DNA of 64,000 nucleotides from contig NZ_BJYD01000029.1 in the NCBI RefSeq assembly GCF_007991335.1, forward strand, positions 38,860-102,859, read 5' to 3'. Positions 25,616 through 34,046 of the stretch are shown here, one piece after another. Made by a program: the position numbers and the translations under genes. The DNA is from Halobacillus faecis. Lineage in GTDB: Bacteria; Bacillota; Bacilli; Bacillales; Halobacillaceae. The notes beneath the pieces were generated by a model that saw only the letters and a list, made by a program, of their open reading frames with translations, ran no database searches and was not told where the DNA came from. The first letter of the stretch is position 1, and every line of letters begins with the position of its first letter.

Positions 25616-26616
25616 AAAAGAGGCGTTTTTCGTTTGTGATGGCCGTGCTGTTTCTATTTCTAAGCTTTATGGTCCTCATCAGTTTGAATATGGGTGTCGT
25701 TAACATCGCCCCTCTGGACGTTCTGAAGACGTTCATCGGACAAGGAACCGACCGCCAGGAATTGGTGCTTTTCAATTTCAGGCTTCCGTCCATGGTTCTT
25801 GCGTTATTTGTCGGTGCAGGCCTTGCTGTTTCCGGGGCGATTCTCCAGGGAGTCACGCAAAACGATCTTGCCGACCCTGGCATTCTAGGAATTAATACAG
25901 GCGCAGGATTTGCCGTCATTTTATATATTTTCTTTTTTCAACAGTCGATGGCGATGGTGAGTGGAGTCGGTATTTACATCTTGCCGTTGTTTGCCCTCAT
26001 CGGTGCGTTCCTCGCAGCTTTCCTTGTGTATGCGCTCGCTTGGAAAAAAGGGGTCAACCCAATCCGTCTTATCCTTGTCGGAATCGGTGTGAACGCAGGT
26101 TTCAGTGCTGTCCTCATCATTTTTCAAGTAAAAATGAACCCACAGGATTTCAATCAGGCGCTCGTCTGGTTAGCGGGGGATTTGTGGATGGGAAATTGGA
26201 ATCTCGTGCTGGTCATTGTGCCGCCTATCATTTTGATGATCGGTTGGACAATTTATAAATCCCGTACGCTGAACGTCATGAATTTAGGAGATTCGATGTC
26301 GATGGGACTCGGTATTCAAGTGGAAAAAGCACGTCGGACATTTTTACTGCTTGCTGTCGGTCTGGCTGGTTTATCTGTGGCGGCAGGGGGCGGAATCGCC
26401 TTCCTTGGGCTTGTTGCCCCGCATATTGCCCGAAGAATTGTAGGCCCCGGGCATCAACGGATGATTCCCGCTGCTGCATTGATTGGAGCGATATTTTTAG
26501 TCGTGGCTGATACGATTGGAAAGAATATCATCGCCCCTGCAGAGATTCCTGTGGGGATCGTCGTTTCGATTGTCAGCACCCCGTATTTTGTCTATTTATT
26601 AATGAAAACCCAATAG
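25612..26616 (+). CDS. FecCD-type iron-siderophore permease, second subunit
   Basis: The protein has 334 residues with the same architecture as its neighbour: FRLPSMVLALFVGAGLAVSG, LQGVTQNDLADPGILGIN, and GGGIAFLGLVAPHIARRIVG. ATGA overlap with the upstream permease gene indicates coupled translation and a heterodimeric channel. No FecE-type ATPase gene follows, so the energy-coupling subunit must come from elsewhere in the genome, as Bacillus YusV serves several such permeases. Confidence 0.93.
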   Translation: MKKRRFSFVMAVLFLFLSFMVLISLNMGVVNIAPLDVLKTFIGQGTDRQELVLFNFRLPSMVLALFVGAGLAVSGAILQGVTQNDLADPGILGINTGAGFAVILYIFFFQQSMAMVSGVGIYILPLFALIGAFLAAFLVYALAWKKGVNPIRLILVGIGVNAGFSAVLIIFQVKMNPQDFNQALVWLAGDLWMGNWNLVLVIVPPIILMIGWTIYKSRTLNVMNLGDSMSMGLGIQVEKARRTFLLLAVGLAGLSVAAGGGIAFLGLVAPHIARRIVGPGHQRMIPAAALIGAIFLVVADTIGKNIIAPAEIPVGIVVSIVSTPYFVYLLMKTQ

Positions 26617-26634
26617 AAAAAGGAGTTCACGTCC

Positions 26635-27612
26635 ATGGAAGAGTTATACGATGTAACCGTAATTGGTGGAGGAACCACAGGTTTATACGCTGCTTTTTAT
26701 AGTGGAATGAGAGATTTAAAGACAAAAGTCATCGAGTACCAGCCTCAGGTCGGAGGCAAAGTTTCCTTTTTCTATCCGGAGAAGGAAATCTATGACGTGG
26801 GCGGATTCCCGGGCATTACTGGTGAAGAACTAGTCGCGAATGTTAAAGAACAGGCGGAGATGATCGATCCTGCTTTTGTAACGGGTGTAAAAGTGACATC
26901 TTTTGAGAAAAAGGAAGGCGGCACCTTATTGTTGGCAACAGATGACGGTCAAACGCATCATACGAAAACGGTGATTGTTGCATCAGGGCTTGGAACGTTT
27001 GATATGCAGCCGCTTGAAGTGAAAGGCAGCGAGCATTATGACGGAAAGCAGATTCACTACACCATCCAAAACCTTGAACAGTATAGAGGACGGAAAGTTG
27101 CGGTCGTCTCGCAAAACCGTGTCGGTATCGACTGGTCGCTCGCGCTCGAAGGGGTTGCAGACGAAGTCCACCTACTTAATCGTGGCGATGAGTTCAAAGC
27201 GGTTTATGAACAGGATGTGGAGAAGGTCGAGGCCTCTTCGGTTCACATTCATAAAAATAAGAAGATTGAAGAGCTGCGAGGTAAAGATGACTTAAAAGAA
27301 GCGGTACTTCAAGATGGATCGGTGCTCGAGGTCGATCATATCCTCGTGTATGAAGGCTTGCAAATTGATAAGAGCTTATATGACGCATGGGGATTGGAAA
27401 CGGATAAAGGAAGAATTCCCGTTTCGACAGATATGTGTGCCAGTATGGAAGGGGTATTCGTCGCAGGAGACGCGGCTGTTTATCCAGCAAAAACGATGCT
27501 CATCGCTTCTGGATTCAATGAAGCGATGGCAGCGGTGAACAGTGCCGCCAAATATTTGGATCCAAAAGCAAAGTCGCAAGTTTATAGTACAGTAATCTAT
27601 AAGCATAAATAA
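26635..27612 (+). CDS. FNR/thioredoxin reductase-like flavoprotein in the iron operon (possible ferri-siderophore reductase)
   Basis: The protein has 325 residues and is related to ferredoxin-NADP reductase type 2 (YumC) and the siderophore reductase IruO. The FAD site is intact: [17 protein letters not shown], then [23 protein letters not shown], and a C-terminal [17 protein letters not shown]. The second Rossmann motif, normally GGGxSAxDW, reads [15 protein letters not shown], lacking the glycine-rich turn. It is the third gene of the Fur-box operon (18 bp after the permease), so a role in releasing iron from siderophore is likely, but hydride donor use is uncertain. Confidence 0.83.
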   Translation: MEELYDVTVIGGGTTGLYAAFYSGMRDLKTKVIEYQPQVGGKVSFFYPEKEIYDVGGFPGITGEELVANVKEQAEMIDPAFVTGVKVTSFEKKEGGTLLLATDDGQTHHTKTVIVASGLGTFDMQPLEVKGSEHYDGKQIHYTIQNLEQYRGRKVAVVSQNRVGIDWSLALEGVADEVHLLNRGDEFKAVYEQDVEKVEASSVHIHKNKKIEELRGKDDLKEAVLQDGSVLEVDHILVYEGLQIDKSLYDAWGLETDKGRIPVSTDMCASMEGVFVAGDAAVYPAKTMLIASGFNEAMAAVNSAAKYLDPKAKSQVYSTVIYKHK

Positions 27613-27614
27613 GA

Positions 27615-27656
27615 AAAACGCCGAACGCAGCAGTTGCTGTCGTTCGGCGTTTTTTT
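27615..27656. terminator. Terminator of the siderophore operon
   Basis: AAAAACGCCGAACG pairs with CGTTCGGCGTTTTT around a 13-nt loop. A-rich and T-rich flanks let it serve the minus strand as well. Confidence 0.92.
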
Positions 27657-27707
27657 ATAAGGGGGGCTGAATGGCCAGATGCTAATAAAAAGTCCGAAGT
27701 CGCTAAT

Positions 27708-27939
27708 TACCTGACCCTGAAGGCCAAAACGCTCGAGTTTAATATAGTTCGCTCCATACGTATTGGTCTGGATGACATCTCCACCGGCGTTCACATAAGC
27801 GCGGTGTGTTTAACACCTCTTCGGAGTGAGAGATGTTCAATTCTTCAAAACATCGATCGATTCCATTGGAGTAGAGAAGGGTTCCCATTGCTCCGTCTTC
27901 AATCAATGTATGGCGTTGTAAAGCTTCACGTAAATCCAT
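27708..27939 (-). pseudogene. yitJ: yitJ remnant (homocysteine methyltransferase/MTHFR), frameshifted and truncated
   Basis: A good RBS and ATG at 27939, 4 nt past the metC stop, open a frame reading [20 protein letters not shown], the start of YitJ. The frame is lost after EEVLNT. The expected continuation, [20 protein letters not shown], resumes in another frame and stops matching after GLQGQV near 27708. The break sits in an AC-dinucleotide run: restoring one AC unit gives a continuous N-terminus. Over 500 residues of the usual ~610 are missing. Intact YitJ joins a homocysteine S-methyltransferase to a methylenetetrahydrofolate reductase. Confidence 0.85.
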
Positions 27940-27942
27940 CGT

Positions 27943-29121
27943 TCAACCTCCTGTTTGTAGGAATGCTTTGGTCTCAACTTTCCCCAAAGCCTGATGAAAA
28001 TCTTTTATTAAGTCATCCGGATTCTCAAGACCGACTGATAAGCGTAGCAATCCATCTGTAATGCCGCGCTTTTCTCGTTCTTCTTTCGGCATGGAAGCAT
28101 GGGACATCCGGGCGGGGTAGGACAGGATTGATTCGACCGCCCCGAGGCTTACAGCATAGACGGGGAGTTCCACATGCTTTGTGAACTGACGGACGGCTTC
28201 TTCATCTCGTAAACGAAAGGACAATACAGCTCCGGATCCCTGCGCCTGATAAGTTTGTGTCGAGCTCCCCGGATGAAAGCGAAAGCCTGGATAATAGACC
28301 TGCTCAACGAGTGGGTGAGCGCTTAATTTTTCTGCGATTTTTAAAGCAGACGCTGAAGATTGAGTTATTCGGCAATGGAGGGTTTTCAAGCCGCGAAGCA
28401 CGAGCCAACAATCGTGTGCGCCGAGAATGGATCCGAATGAATTTTGTAAAAAACCGAGCTGATCTGCAATTTCTTCATCTTTGGTAGCGGCCAGACCTGC
28501 GACCACATCACTGTGACCGGCGATGAACTTCGTCGCACTGTGCAAGACGAGGTCCGCACCAAGTTCAAGCGGACGCTGCAGGGCTGGTGTCATGAACGTG
28601 TTATCGACAAATGTCCAACAATCGTTCGCTTTCGCTAACTTTGCGACGGCACGAATATCTGTAATTTCAAGTGTCGGATTGGAAGGTGTTTCAATATATA
28701 AAAGTTTAGTATTCGGCTGGACCGCAGTCGCTACCGCATGGAGGTCTGTCATATCAACAAAAGTGTGATCGATTCCAAACCGTATAAGAACCTCGTGAAT
28801 CATACGGAAAGTACCTCCATAAACATCCTGGGTAATAACGACGTGGTCCCCTTTAGATAAAAGCATAAATGCCGTAGAAATCGCAGCCATTCCAGAGGCG
28901 AAAGCAAAGCCGTTGGTGCCACTTTCCAGGCCCGCAATGGTATCCTCTAAAGCTTTTCGAGTAGGGTTGCCGGAGCGGCTGTAACCATAATCTCCGGGAT
29001 TGTCGAAATCCTGTTGATGGAAAGTGGACGCCTGCTGGATCGGGACACTGACCGCGCCAGTATGCGGATCGAACTTATAATCACTGTGCAGCAATCGTGT
29101 TTGCAGAGAATGATCAGTCAT
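27943..29121 (-). CDS. metC: Cystathionine beta-lyase MetC
   Basis: This 392-residue PLP enzyme is in the Cys/Met metabolism family. Motifs include YGYSRSGNPTRKALEDTIAGLE, GMAAISTAFMLLSKGDHV, YIETPSNPT, and the PLP lysine in LHSATKFIAGHSDVVAG. It cleaves cystathionine to homocysteine, pyruvate and ammonia. It overlaps metI by 4 bp (ATGA) and is the second gene of the S-box operon, matching Bacillus metI-metC in length and order. MetC and MetI are similar; assignment follows order and best resemblance to Bacillus MetC. Confidence 0.92.
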   Translation of the reverse strand: MTDHSLQTRLLHSDYKFDPHTGAVSVPIQQASTFHQQDFDNPGDYGYSRSGNPTRKALEDTIAGLESGTNGFAFASGMAAISTAFMLLSKGDHVVITQDVYGGTFRMIHEVLIRFGIDHTFVDMTDLHAVATAVQPNTKLLYIETPSNPTLEITDIRAVAKLAKANDCWTFVDNTFMTPALQRPLELGADLVLHSATKFIAGHSDVVAGLAATKDEEIADQLGFLQNSFGSILGAHDCWLVLRGLKTLHCRITQSSASALKIAEKLSAHPLVEQVYYPGFRFHPGSSTQTYQAQGSGAVLSFRLRDEEAVRQFTKHVELPVYAVSLGAVESILSYPARMSHASMPKEEREKRGITDGLLRLSVGLENPDDLIKDFHQALGKVETKAFLQTGG

Positions 29122-30236
29122 CTTACAAATTCCTCCTTTTGTAATTGCGCGAGGCTATAGTCAAGATCCTGAACCAAGTCATCCATATGTTCGACGCCAA
29201 CAGAGAAACGGAGCAGGCGATTACAGACCCCGTAGCTCATTCGGGTTTCTTCAGGGATATCCGCGTGCGTCTGTGTAGCGGGGTAGGTGATGAAGCTCTC
29301 CACACCTCCAAGGCTCTCGGCAAAACTGATCAAGCTCAAGTTCCGCAAGAATGGGTCGATCCATTCTTCGGATTGAAGTCTGAACGACACCATCCCGCCT
29401 CTTCCAGGATAGAAAACGTCTGTCACGTACGGGTGGTCCTCCAAGAAGGCAACCACAGATTTCGCGTTCGATTCATGCTGGCGCATCCGGAGGGGGAGGG
29501 TCTTCATCCCGCGCATGACAAGCCATGAATCGAAGGGAGAGAGAACAGCTCCAGATGTATTCTGATGAAAAGCGAGCTTCTCACTTACGGTTTTTCCTTT
29601 GCTCACAAGGATTCCGGCAAGAACGTCATTATGTCCGGCCAAATATTTCGTGGCACTATGGATGACCACATCGGCACCCTCGTCAATCGGCTGCTGTAAC
29701 ACCGGGGTGAAAAGGGTGTTGTCGACAATCAGCAGAAGGTCGTGCGCTTTTGCGACCGTTGAAAATTCCTTGATGTCCGCTGTATGCAATAGGGGATTTG
29801 TCGGTGTCTCTACGTAAATAGCTTTCGTCCGTTCGTTGATGTAGGTGTGGAGTCGATCAAGGTTGTTGCTGTCACAGTAGTGGAAACAGAGGTTGTAACG
29901 CTCTTCCATGTGTTCAAACAAGCGGAACGTCCCACCGTATAAATCTTCAGAGACGATGATTTCATCCCCTCTTTTAAAAAGAGATAGGGCGGTTTGGATT
30001 GCCGCCATCCCGGAGCTGAACGCAAATCCTGCATCCCCACCTTCGATATCCGCAATCGAAGACTCTAAAATTTGGCGGGTAGGGTTCCCGGTTCGTGTAT
30101 AATCAAATCCAGTCGACACCCCTAAGCCAGGGTGCCGGTACGGGGTCGAAAAATAAACGGGAGGGTTGATCGCCCCGGTAGGTTCATGCCGCTGGTTCCC
30201 GGTCTGAACGAACTTCGTATCCCTATGCGGACACAT
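29118..30236 (-). CDS. metI: Cystathionine gamma-synthase / O-acetylhomoserine thiolyase MetI
   Basis: This 372-residue PLP enzyme is in the same family. It shows INPPVYFSTPYRHPGLG, DYTRTGNPTRQILESSIAD, YVETPTNPLL and the PLP lysine in IHSATKYLAGHNDVLAG. MetI uses acyl-homoserine with cysteine (or sulfide) to make cystathionine (or homocysteine). It is the first gene after the S-box leader; an aaaggatg RBS precedes the ATG. Together with metC it forms the transsulfuration route to homocysteine; the next step, normally offered by YitJ, is broken here. Confidence 0.93.
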   Translation of the reverse strand: MCPHRDTKFVQTGNQRHEPTGAINPPVYFSTPYRHPGLGVSTGFDYTRTGNPTRQILESSIADIEGGDAGFAFSSGMAAIQTALSLFKRGDEIIVSEDLYGGTFRLFEHMEERYNLCFHYCDSNNLDRLHTYINERTKAIYVETPTNPLLHTADIKEFSTVAKAHDLLLIVDNTLFTPVLQQPIDEGADVVIHSATKYLAGHNDVLAGILVSKGKTVSEKLAFHQNTSGAVLSPFDSWLVMRGMKTLPLRMRQHESNAKSVVAFLEDHPYVTDVFYPGRGGMVSFRLQSEEWIDPFLRNLSLISFAESLGGVESFITYPATQTHADIPEETRMSYGVCNRLLRFSVGVEHMDDLVQDLDYSLAQLQKEEFVR

Positions 30237-30320
30237 AACAACACATCCTTTACTAATTAATGGTTCATATTAAGGCATTTTCCATTCCCGCATAAGCTCA
30301 ACATCTGAAATAAACATAAA

Positions 30321-30476
30321 AAAAGCCTTCTTGAAGAAGAAGACTTTTGTGTGTACGGTTCTTCTTCTTATCTTTCAAGTTGATAAAAACAACTTGCTGG
30401 AGTTAGCACCTTTCTGGTCAAACCAGGGGTTGCTGAGGCTTCGTCGGGCCAGTCCCTCTGCCTCTCTTGATAAGAG
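30321..30476 (-). promoter_or_regulatory. S-box (SAM-I) riboswitch with terminator upstream of metI
   Basis: The aptamer (30364-30476, minus strand) starts with P1 strand CTCTTATC and contains GAGGGACTGGCCCGACGA, then GCCTCAGCAACC and AAGGTGCTAA, all S-box hallmarks. P1 closes with GATAAGAAG. The downstream hairpin AGTCTTCTT-CTTC-AAGAAGGCT plus a T run (30321-30345) is the terminator; the 3' P1 strand (AAGAAGAAG) can pair with CTTCTTCTT to form the antiterminator. High SAM should stop transcription before metI. Confidence 0.95.
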
Positions 30477-30506
30477 ATTCAATTGTATTTTTTCTAATTG
30501 CTGATT

Positions 30507-30535
30507 ACTCTACACTACTCAGAAAGTTTTGACAA
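30507..30535 (-). promoter_or_regulatory. metI operon promoter
   Basis: Minus-strand TTGTCA (30530-30535), 17-bp spacer, TAGAGT (30507-30512), about 30 bp upstream of the S-box aptamer. Confidence 0.7.
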
Positions 30536-30603
30536 TATGCTAGTTAGGATTTTTCTGAAATTTTTTCGGGATGAGAAAAATGCCTCCTTTTGAATGAGTA
30601 GGC

Positions 30604-30993
30604 TTAGATGTGTGGGTTTTGTACTCCAGCTTCGATGTAGGAGCGGACGAGCTGCCATTCTCCGTCAACTTTTTCGAACGTATCAAAAAAGAGGTTGGAC
30701 GTCCCCAGCAGTTCTCCGTTTAATCGAATGGAGACCCAGAAGGCGGCAAGGTGTGTGTTTTCATTAAGTTGGGTCTCGGTATGGTTGGTGTAGATCCAGG
30801 ACATATCTTGATCCTGGAAATGGTTGAAAGCTTGACGCCATCCTTCAATCGACTCTTCATAAGAATAATCCACCAGCTCCCCATGGCGGATTTCTCTTGC
30901 TTCGAGGTTTCGTGATGTCACTTTTTTTAAGTAATCCAAATCATGTTGGCTGGCTCGTCGTTTGTACTCTTCATAAAAGGTTTGAAAATCCAA
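30604..30993 (-). CDS. NTF2-like / SnoaL-type small protein
   Basis: The protein has 129 residues with a cone-shaped NTF2-like fold pattern: N-terminal helices (FQTFYEEYKRRASQHDLDYL), a strand pair with YSYEESIEGWRQAFNHF, and C-terminal strands AAFWVSIRLNGELLGTSN and FEKVDGEWQLVRSYIEAG. Such proteins are lyases, isomerases or binding subunits. No specific activity can be assigned. The TTG start at 30993 has an aggagga RBS 7 nt away. No operon partner is evident. Confidence 0.65.
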   Translation of the reverse strand: MDFQTFYEEYKRRASQHDLDYLKKVTSRNLEAREIRHGELVDYSYEESIEGWRQAFNHFQDQDMSWIYTNHTETQLNENTHLAAFWVSIRLNGELLGTSNLFFDTFEKVDGEWQLVRSYIEAGVQNPHI

Positions 30994-31048
30994 ATCTATT
31001 CCTCCTCTATGAAGAGTGGTTCGACAGTGAAGGTGGGATTCCTGTCAT

Positions 31049-31381
31049 TTAATGACAAATTCCTAGGTTGTAGAGAACTGTTTTGACTTGTAGAGCAAGC
31101 GTCCCGATCCAGAGCAGGTGAGCGACGGCATTCATCCCATACCAGGTCGTTTTTTTCTTCATTTGTCCGCGTTTCTTATATAGAAAGGCCATCAAGGAAA
31201 TGGTCAGGACAGTAAAAATAGCCGTCAAACCGAGAAGTCCTTTGTAGTCGCGAATCCAGATGAAATCATTAAAAAGGGGGATGATGATCGTAGGAGTATA
31301 AATGACAGATAGGAAGTAAACCCCAATGGACCAGGAGATGATCATGAACAGCAGGTTAATCAGAAGTGGGTAGGTTTTCAC
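31049..31381 (-). CDS. Small integral membrane protein of unknown function
   Basis: The protein has 110 residues with four hydrophobic segments (about 6-24, 25-42, 48-68 and 82-102) and a basic loop YKKRGQMKKK between the third and fourth. I do not recognise the family. The GTG start at 31381 has a gagggg RBS. It is separated by about 80 bp from the DUF4385 gene upstream and may be expressed on its own. Confidence 0.6.
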   Translation of the reverse strand: MKTYPLLINLLFMIISWSIGVYFLSVIYTPTIIIPLFNDFIWIRDYKGLLGLTAIFTVLTISLMAFLYKKRGQMKKKTTWYGMNAVAHLLWIGTLALQVKTVLYNLGICH

Positions 31382-31464
31382 GGGTACACCCCTCGTTTCA
31401 TTAATCCGATTTGTTTAGTAGGGTTAATGACATCCTACGTCCATGGCGCAGAATTGTCAACGTT

Positions 31465-31911
31465 TTATCCGTATTCTTTTTGATGGGCTTTCTTCTTCTT
31501 TAAATAATCTTCATCTTCTCTGGCCAGAATCCATTTTTCTTCGAAAATCTTTGCGGATTCTGCTTTCTCATCGTCGATGTGCCGTTCATTCAATTCCCCG
31601 TTTTTATCATACTTTTTCCCTCCTTTATAGTTGGCGTATCTCCGCGAGCGGGTATAGCCCATCTGCAGGAATTTCCGAGCCATATCCATACCGACGAAGT
31701 CATCCGCTTCTTTATAATCGAGGAACATCTGGTAGATTTTGTCCGATGACTCCTTGGCGATCTCAGGTGTCTTGAAGCGCCAGTGGGCAAGAATTTCACT
31801 TTTATAGGGTTCGACGAGTAAGACGCCTTGTTCTCCTCGTCCGACCCGGTATTTTTCAGGGTTTTTGCGAAAGTCGATGTTATCAAAATCGAGATCATAA
31901 TCAAATGCCAT
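31465..31911 (-). CDS. DUF4385 family protein
   Basis: This 148-residue hydrophilic cytosolic protein begins FDYDLDFDNIDFRKNPEKYR. It continues with GRGEQGVLLVEPYKSEILAHWRF, a middle KYDKNGEL, and a highly charged C-terminus (EDEDYLKKKKAHQKE). These match DUF4385, a small family of unknown function also seen in phages. The ATG at 31911 follows gaaggaagaa; a longer frame has no RBS. Its start overlaps the 3' end of glsA by 11 bp, so it is translated with glutaminase. Confidence 0.78.
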   Translation of the reverse strand: MAFDYDLDFDNIDFRKNPEKYRVGRGEQGVLLVEPYKSEILAHWRFKTPEIAKESSDKIYQMFLDYKEADDFVGMDMARKFLQMGYTRSRRYANYKGGKKYDKNGELNERHIDDEKAESAKIFEEKWILAREDEDYLKKKKAHQKEYG

Positions 31912-32869
31912 CCTCATTCTTCCTTTCTGTATTCTCGATACCGAACATATTGAGTTCAAGGTCTTGAGAGAGTTTTTTTATCAAGGCTCCTCCAGCTGTA
32001 CTGTTTCCTTTTTTATCAATAGCTGGTCCTACGACACCGATGCCCATTCTGCCGGGAGATGAACCGATGATGCTTCCAGATACCCCGCTTTTACAAGGGA
32101 AGCCGGCTTCTACTGCATAATGGCCAGAGGAATTATACATCCCTGAGGTCATCATGATTGCTTTTACTGTGCGTAAGTGGTGGGAGGGGATGAGCTTTTC
32201 ACCTGTTTCAAGGTCCAGCCCTCCTTTGGCTAAAAACAGACCGACACGGGCGAAATCGTGGCAGCACATCATAACTGAATTCATCCGAAAATAAAGGTCG
32301 AGTGCCTCTTCCACGTCTGTTACCAACGTCCCTGTACTCTGCATGAAGTAGGCGAGGGAGCGGTTGCGTGCACCGTTCGCCTTTTCGGCTTCGTACACTT
32401 CCTCACTCATTTCAAGTTGTTCATTATTCGTCACCTTACGCAGGAAATCCATATAGCGGTTGAAGCGTTTATCAACGGTTTGTCCTTTGATCAGAGCAGA
32501 AACAGCGATGGCTCCAGCATTGATCATTGGGTTGAAAGGTTTACTCGTATCGTAAGACTCCAATTGGCTGATGGAGTTGAAAAAATCACCCATGGGTTCC
32601 ATGCCTACCGTTTGGAAAACACGCTCTTTTCCAAAATCCTGTAGAGCGAGCATAAGGCCGATGATTTTTGAGGTACTCTGCATCGGGATAAACTTGTCAT
32701 TATCACCGGCTGCAAAGCATTCTCCGTCTGTTGTGATGATGGTTACGCCAAGGTAGTCTCTAATGGTTTCATCGTATTCGGGTATGATCATGTTGACATT
32801 TCCGGATGAAGCGAACGGGCGGCTGTCTTCAATGGCTTCCACGAGGTAATCGTTCGTCAATTCCTGCAT
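31901..32869 (-). CDS. glsA: Glutaminase GlsA
   Basis: The protein has 322 residues with a beta-lactamase-like fold. The catalytic S-x-x-K is S65-T-S-K68 (MQSTSKIIGL). Other conserved parts are PFNPMINAGAIAVSALI, EKANGARNRSLAYFM, DLYFRMNSVMM and KSGVSGSIIG. It hydrolyses glutamine to glutamate and ammonia, which may serve osmolyte or nitrogen supply. An aaaaggagc RBS precedes the ATG at 32869. It is slightly longer at its C-terminus than typical Bacillus YbgJ/GlsA (extra NTERKNEDGI). It forms a two-gene unit with DUF4385. Confidence 0.94.
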   Translation of the reverse strand: MQELTNDYLVEAIEDSRPFASSGNVNMIIPEYDETIRDYLGVTIITTDGECFAAGDNDKFIPMQSTSKIIGLMLALQDFGKERVFQTVGMEPMGDFFNSISQLESYDTSKPFNPMINAGAIAVSALIKGQTVDKRFNRYMDFLRKVTNNEQLEMSEEVYEAEKANGARNRSLAYFMQSTGTLVTDVEEALDLYFRMNSVMMCCHDFARVGLFLAKGGLDLETGEKLIPSHHLRTVKAIMMTSGMYNSSGHYAVEAGFPCKSGVSGSIIGSSPGRMGIGVVGPAIDKKGNSTAGGALIKKLSQDLELNMFGIENTERKNEDGI

Positions 32870-32950
32870 ATCTTTGCTCCTTTTCTATAAGAAGTTCTAT
32901 GAAATCAATGAAATATGGTAGTTATGTACCTTTTTTAAAAAGGGGATAAA

Positions 32951-32984
32951 CAAAAAACGGCACCCCATGAGGAGAGTGCCGTCA
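32951..32984 (-). terminator. Terminator of cydAB
   Basis: On the minus strand GACGGCACTC pairs with GGTGCCGTTT around a short loop, followed by a T run. Confidence 0.9.
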
Positions 32985-32988
32985 TCTG

Positions 32989-34014
32989 TTATTCCTGTTT
33001 CAAGTAGCGGCGGTCTTTGAGGAAGAGACGCCAGAAAAGGTAAAAGGCTGGAATGAGAATGCCGAATCCGACCGCGTAGACGATCAGCATCTGATAGAAC
33101 GTATCAGGGTTTGTAAACCCGTCTTCGATGGTGATATCCGGATAGATCAAGTAAGGCAGGTGGGCGGCCCCGTAAGCATAAATAGCGATGGCATACTGAA
33201 GTCCGACCATAATGACGGCAGCCCTTGCCAGACCGCGGCGACCGTCTTTTTTCTTTATAAAGAGAAAAGCGTATCCAATGATAAAACACAGCAGGGATAA
33301 TCCGAACGCCACCCAGTGTTCCTGGATGTTATCGACTATCCATGAAGCCTCTTCAGGGAATGTGCCGATCGTCAGCATGGCAATGGCGATACTGATAGGT
33401 CCAAGCCACAGGGAATGCTTACGGAATGTATCATACGCGTTCCAATCCTCCGCTTCCTTGGCGTAGTCCATCAGGAAAATGGCCGAGATGAACAGCTCGG
33501 TCGATAATCCGAATAAGATGTGCATGTACAAGGTCGGATGGGTAAGCAGTTCTCCGTATTGCAGGCGGGGATAGCCACTTTCAAAGCTGACGAAACCTCC
33601 CAAGGTAATCGGTAGAATACTGACAAGAAGTGCCGGTATGATCAACCCTGTAAAGCCGGAAGTCAGCCGGAGCAAGTCTTTGTACCGATCAGCGTGATGC
33701 TGGAAAACCATAAACGTTGTTCGGATCGTCAACAGCAGAACTCCAAGTCCAACAGGGACGAGCAATACATTACTGAGCAGAGTCGTTGCGAACGGGAAAA
33801 AGGTGACGACAGATACGACGAAAATGACGAGAAAGACGTTGGTCACTTCCCATGTGGGAGAAAGAAAACGGTTGGCGATTTGGGAGGCACTTTTCTCTTC
33901 ATTCTTTCCGTAGATCATCCCCCAGAAACCAGCACCGAAGTCGAGAGACCCTAGGATGGAGTAGACGAAAAGCAAGCTCCACAAAATCGTAATCGCTAAT
34001 GTTGATGCTTCCAT
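32989..34014 (-). CDS. cydB: Cytochrome bd ubiquinol oxidase subunit II
   Basis: The protein has 341 residues and about eight or nine membrane segments. It opens with WSLLFVYSILGSLDFGAGFW, the usual CydB start, and contains NRFLSPTWEVTNVFLV and HADRYKDLLRLTSGF. It pairs with CydA to form the high-affinity bd quinol oxidase used at low oxygen. It lies 32 bp downstream of cydA with a moderate aaagga RBS. The assembly transporter genes cydCD do not follow; a terminator closes the operon. Confidence 0.93.
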   Translation of the reverse strand: MEASTLAITILWSLLFVYSILGSLDFGAGFWGMIYGKNEEKSASQIANRFLSPTWEVTNVFLVIFVVSVVTFFPFATTLLSNVLLVPVGLGVLLLTIRTTFMVFQHHADRYKDLLRLTSGFTGLIIPALLVSILPITLGGFVSFESGYPRLQYGELLTHPTLYMHILFGLSTELFISAIFLMDYAKEAEDWNAYDTFRKHSLWLGPISIAIAMLTIGTFPEEASWIVDNIQEHWVAFGLSLLCFIIGYAFLFIKKKDGRRGLARAAVIMVGLQYAIAIYAYGAAHLPYLIYPDITIEDGFTNPDTFYQMLIVYAVGFGILIPAFYLFWRLFLKDRRYLKQE

Positions 34015-34046
34015 AGGTTGTACGTCCTTTCTGGGATGATGTTTTC

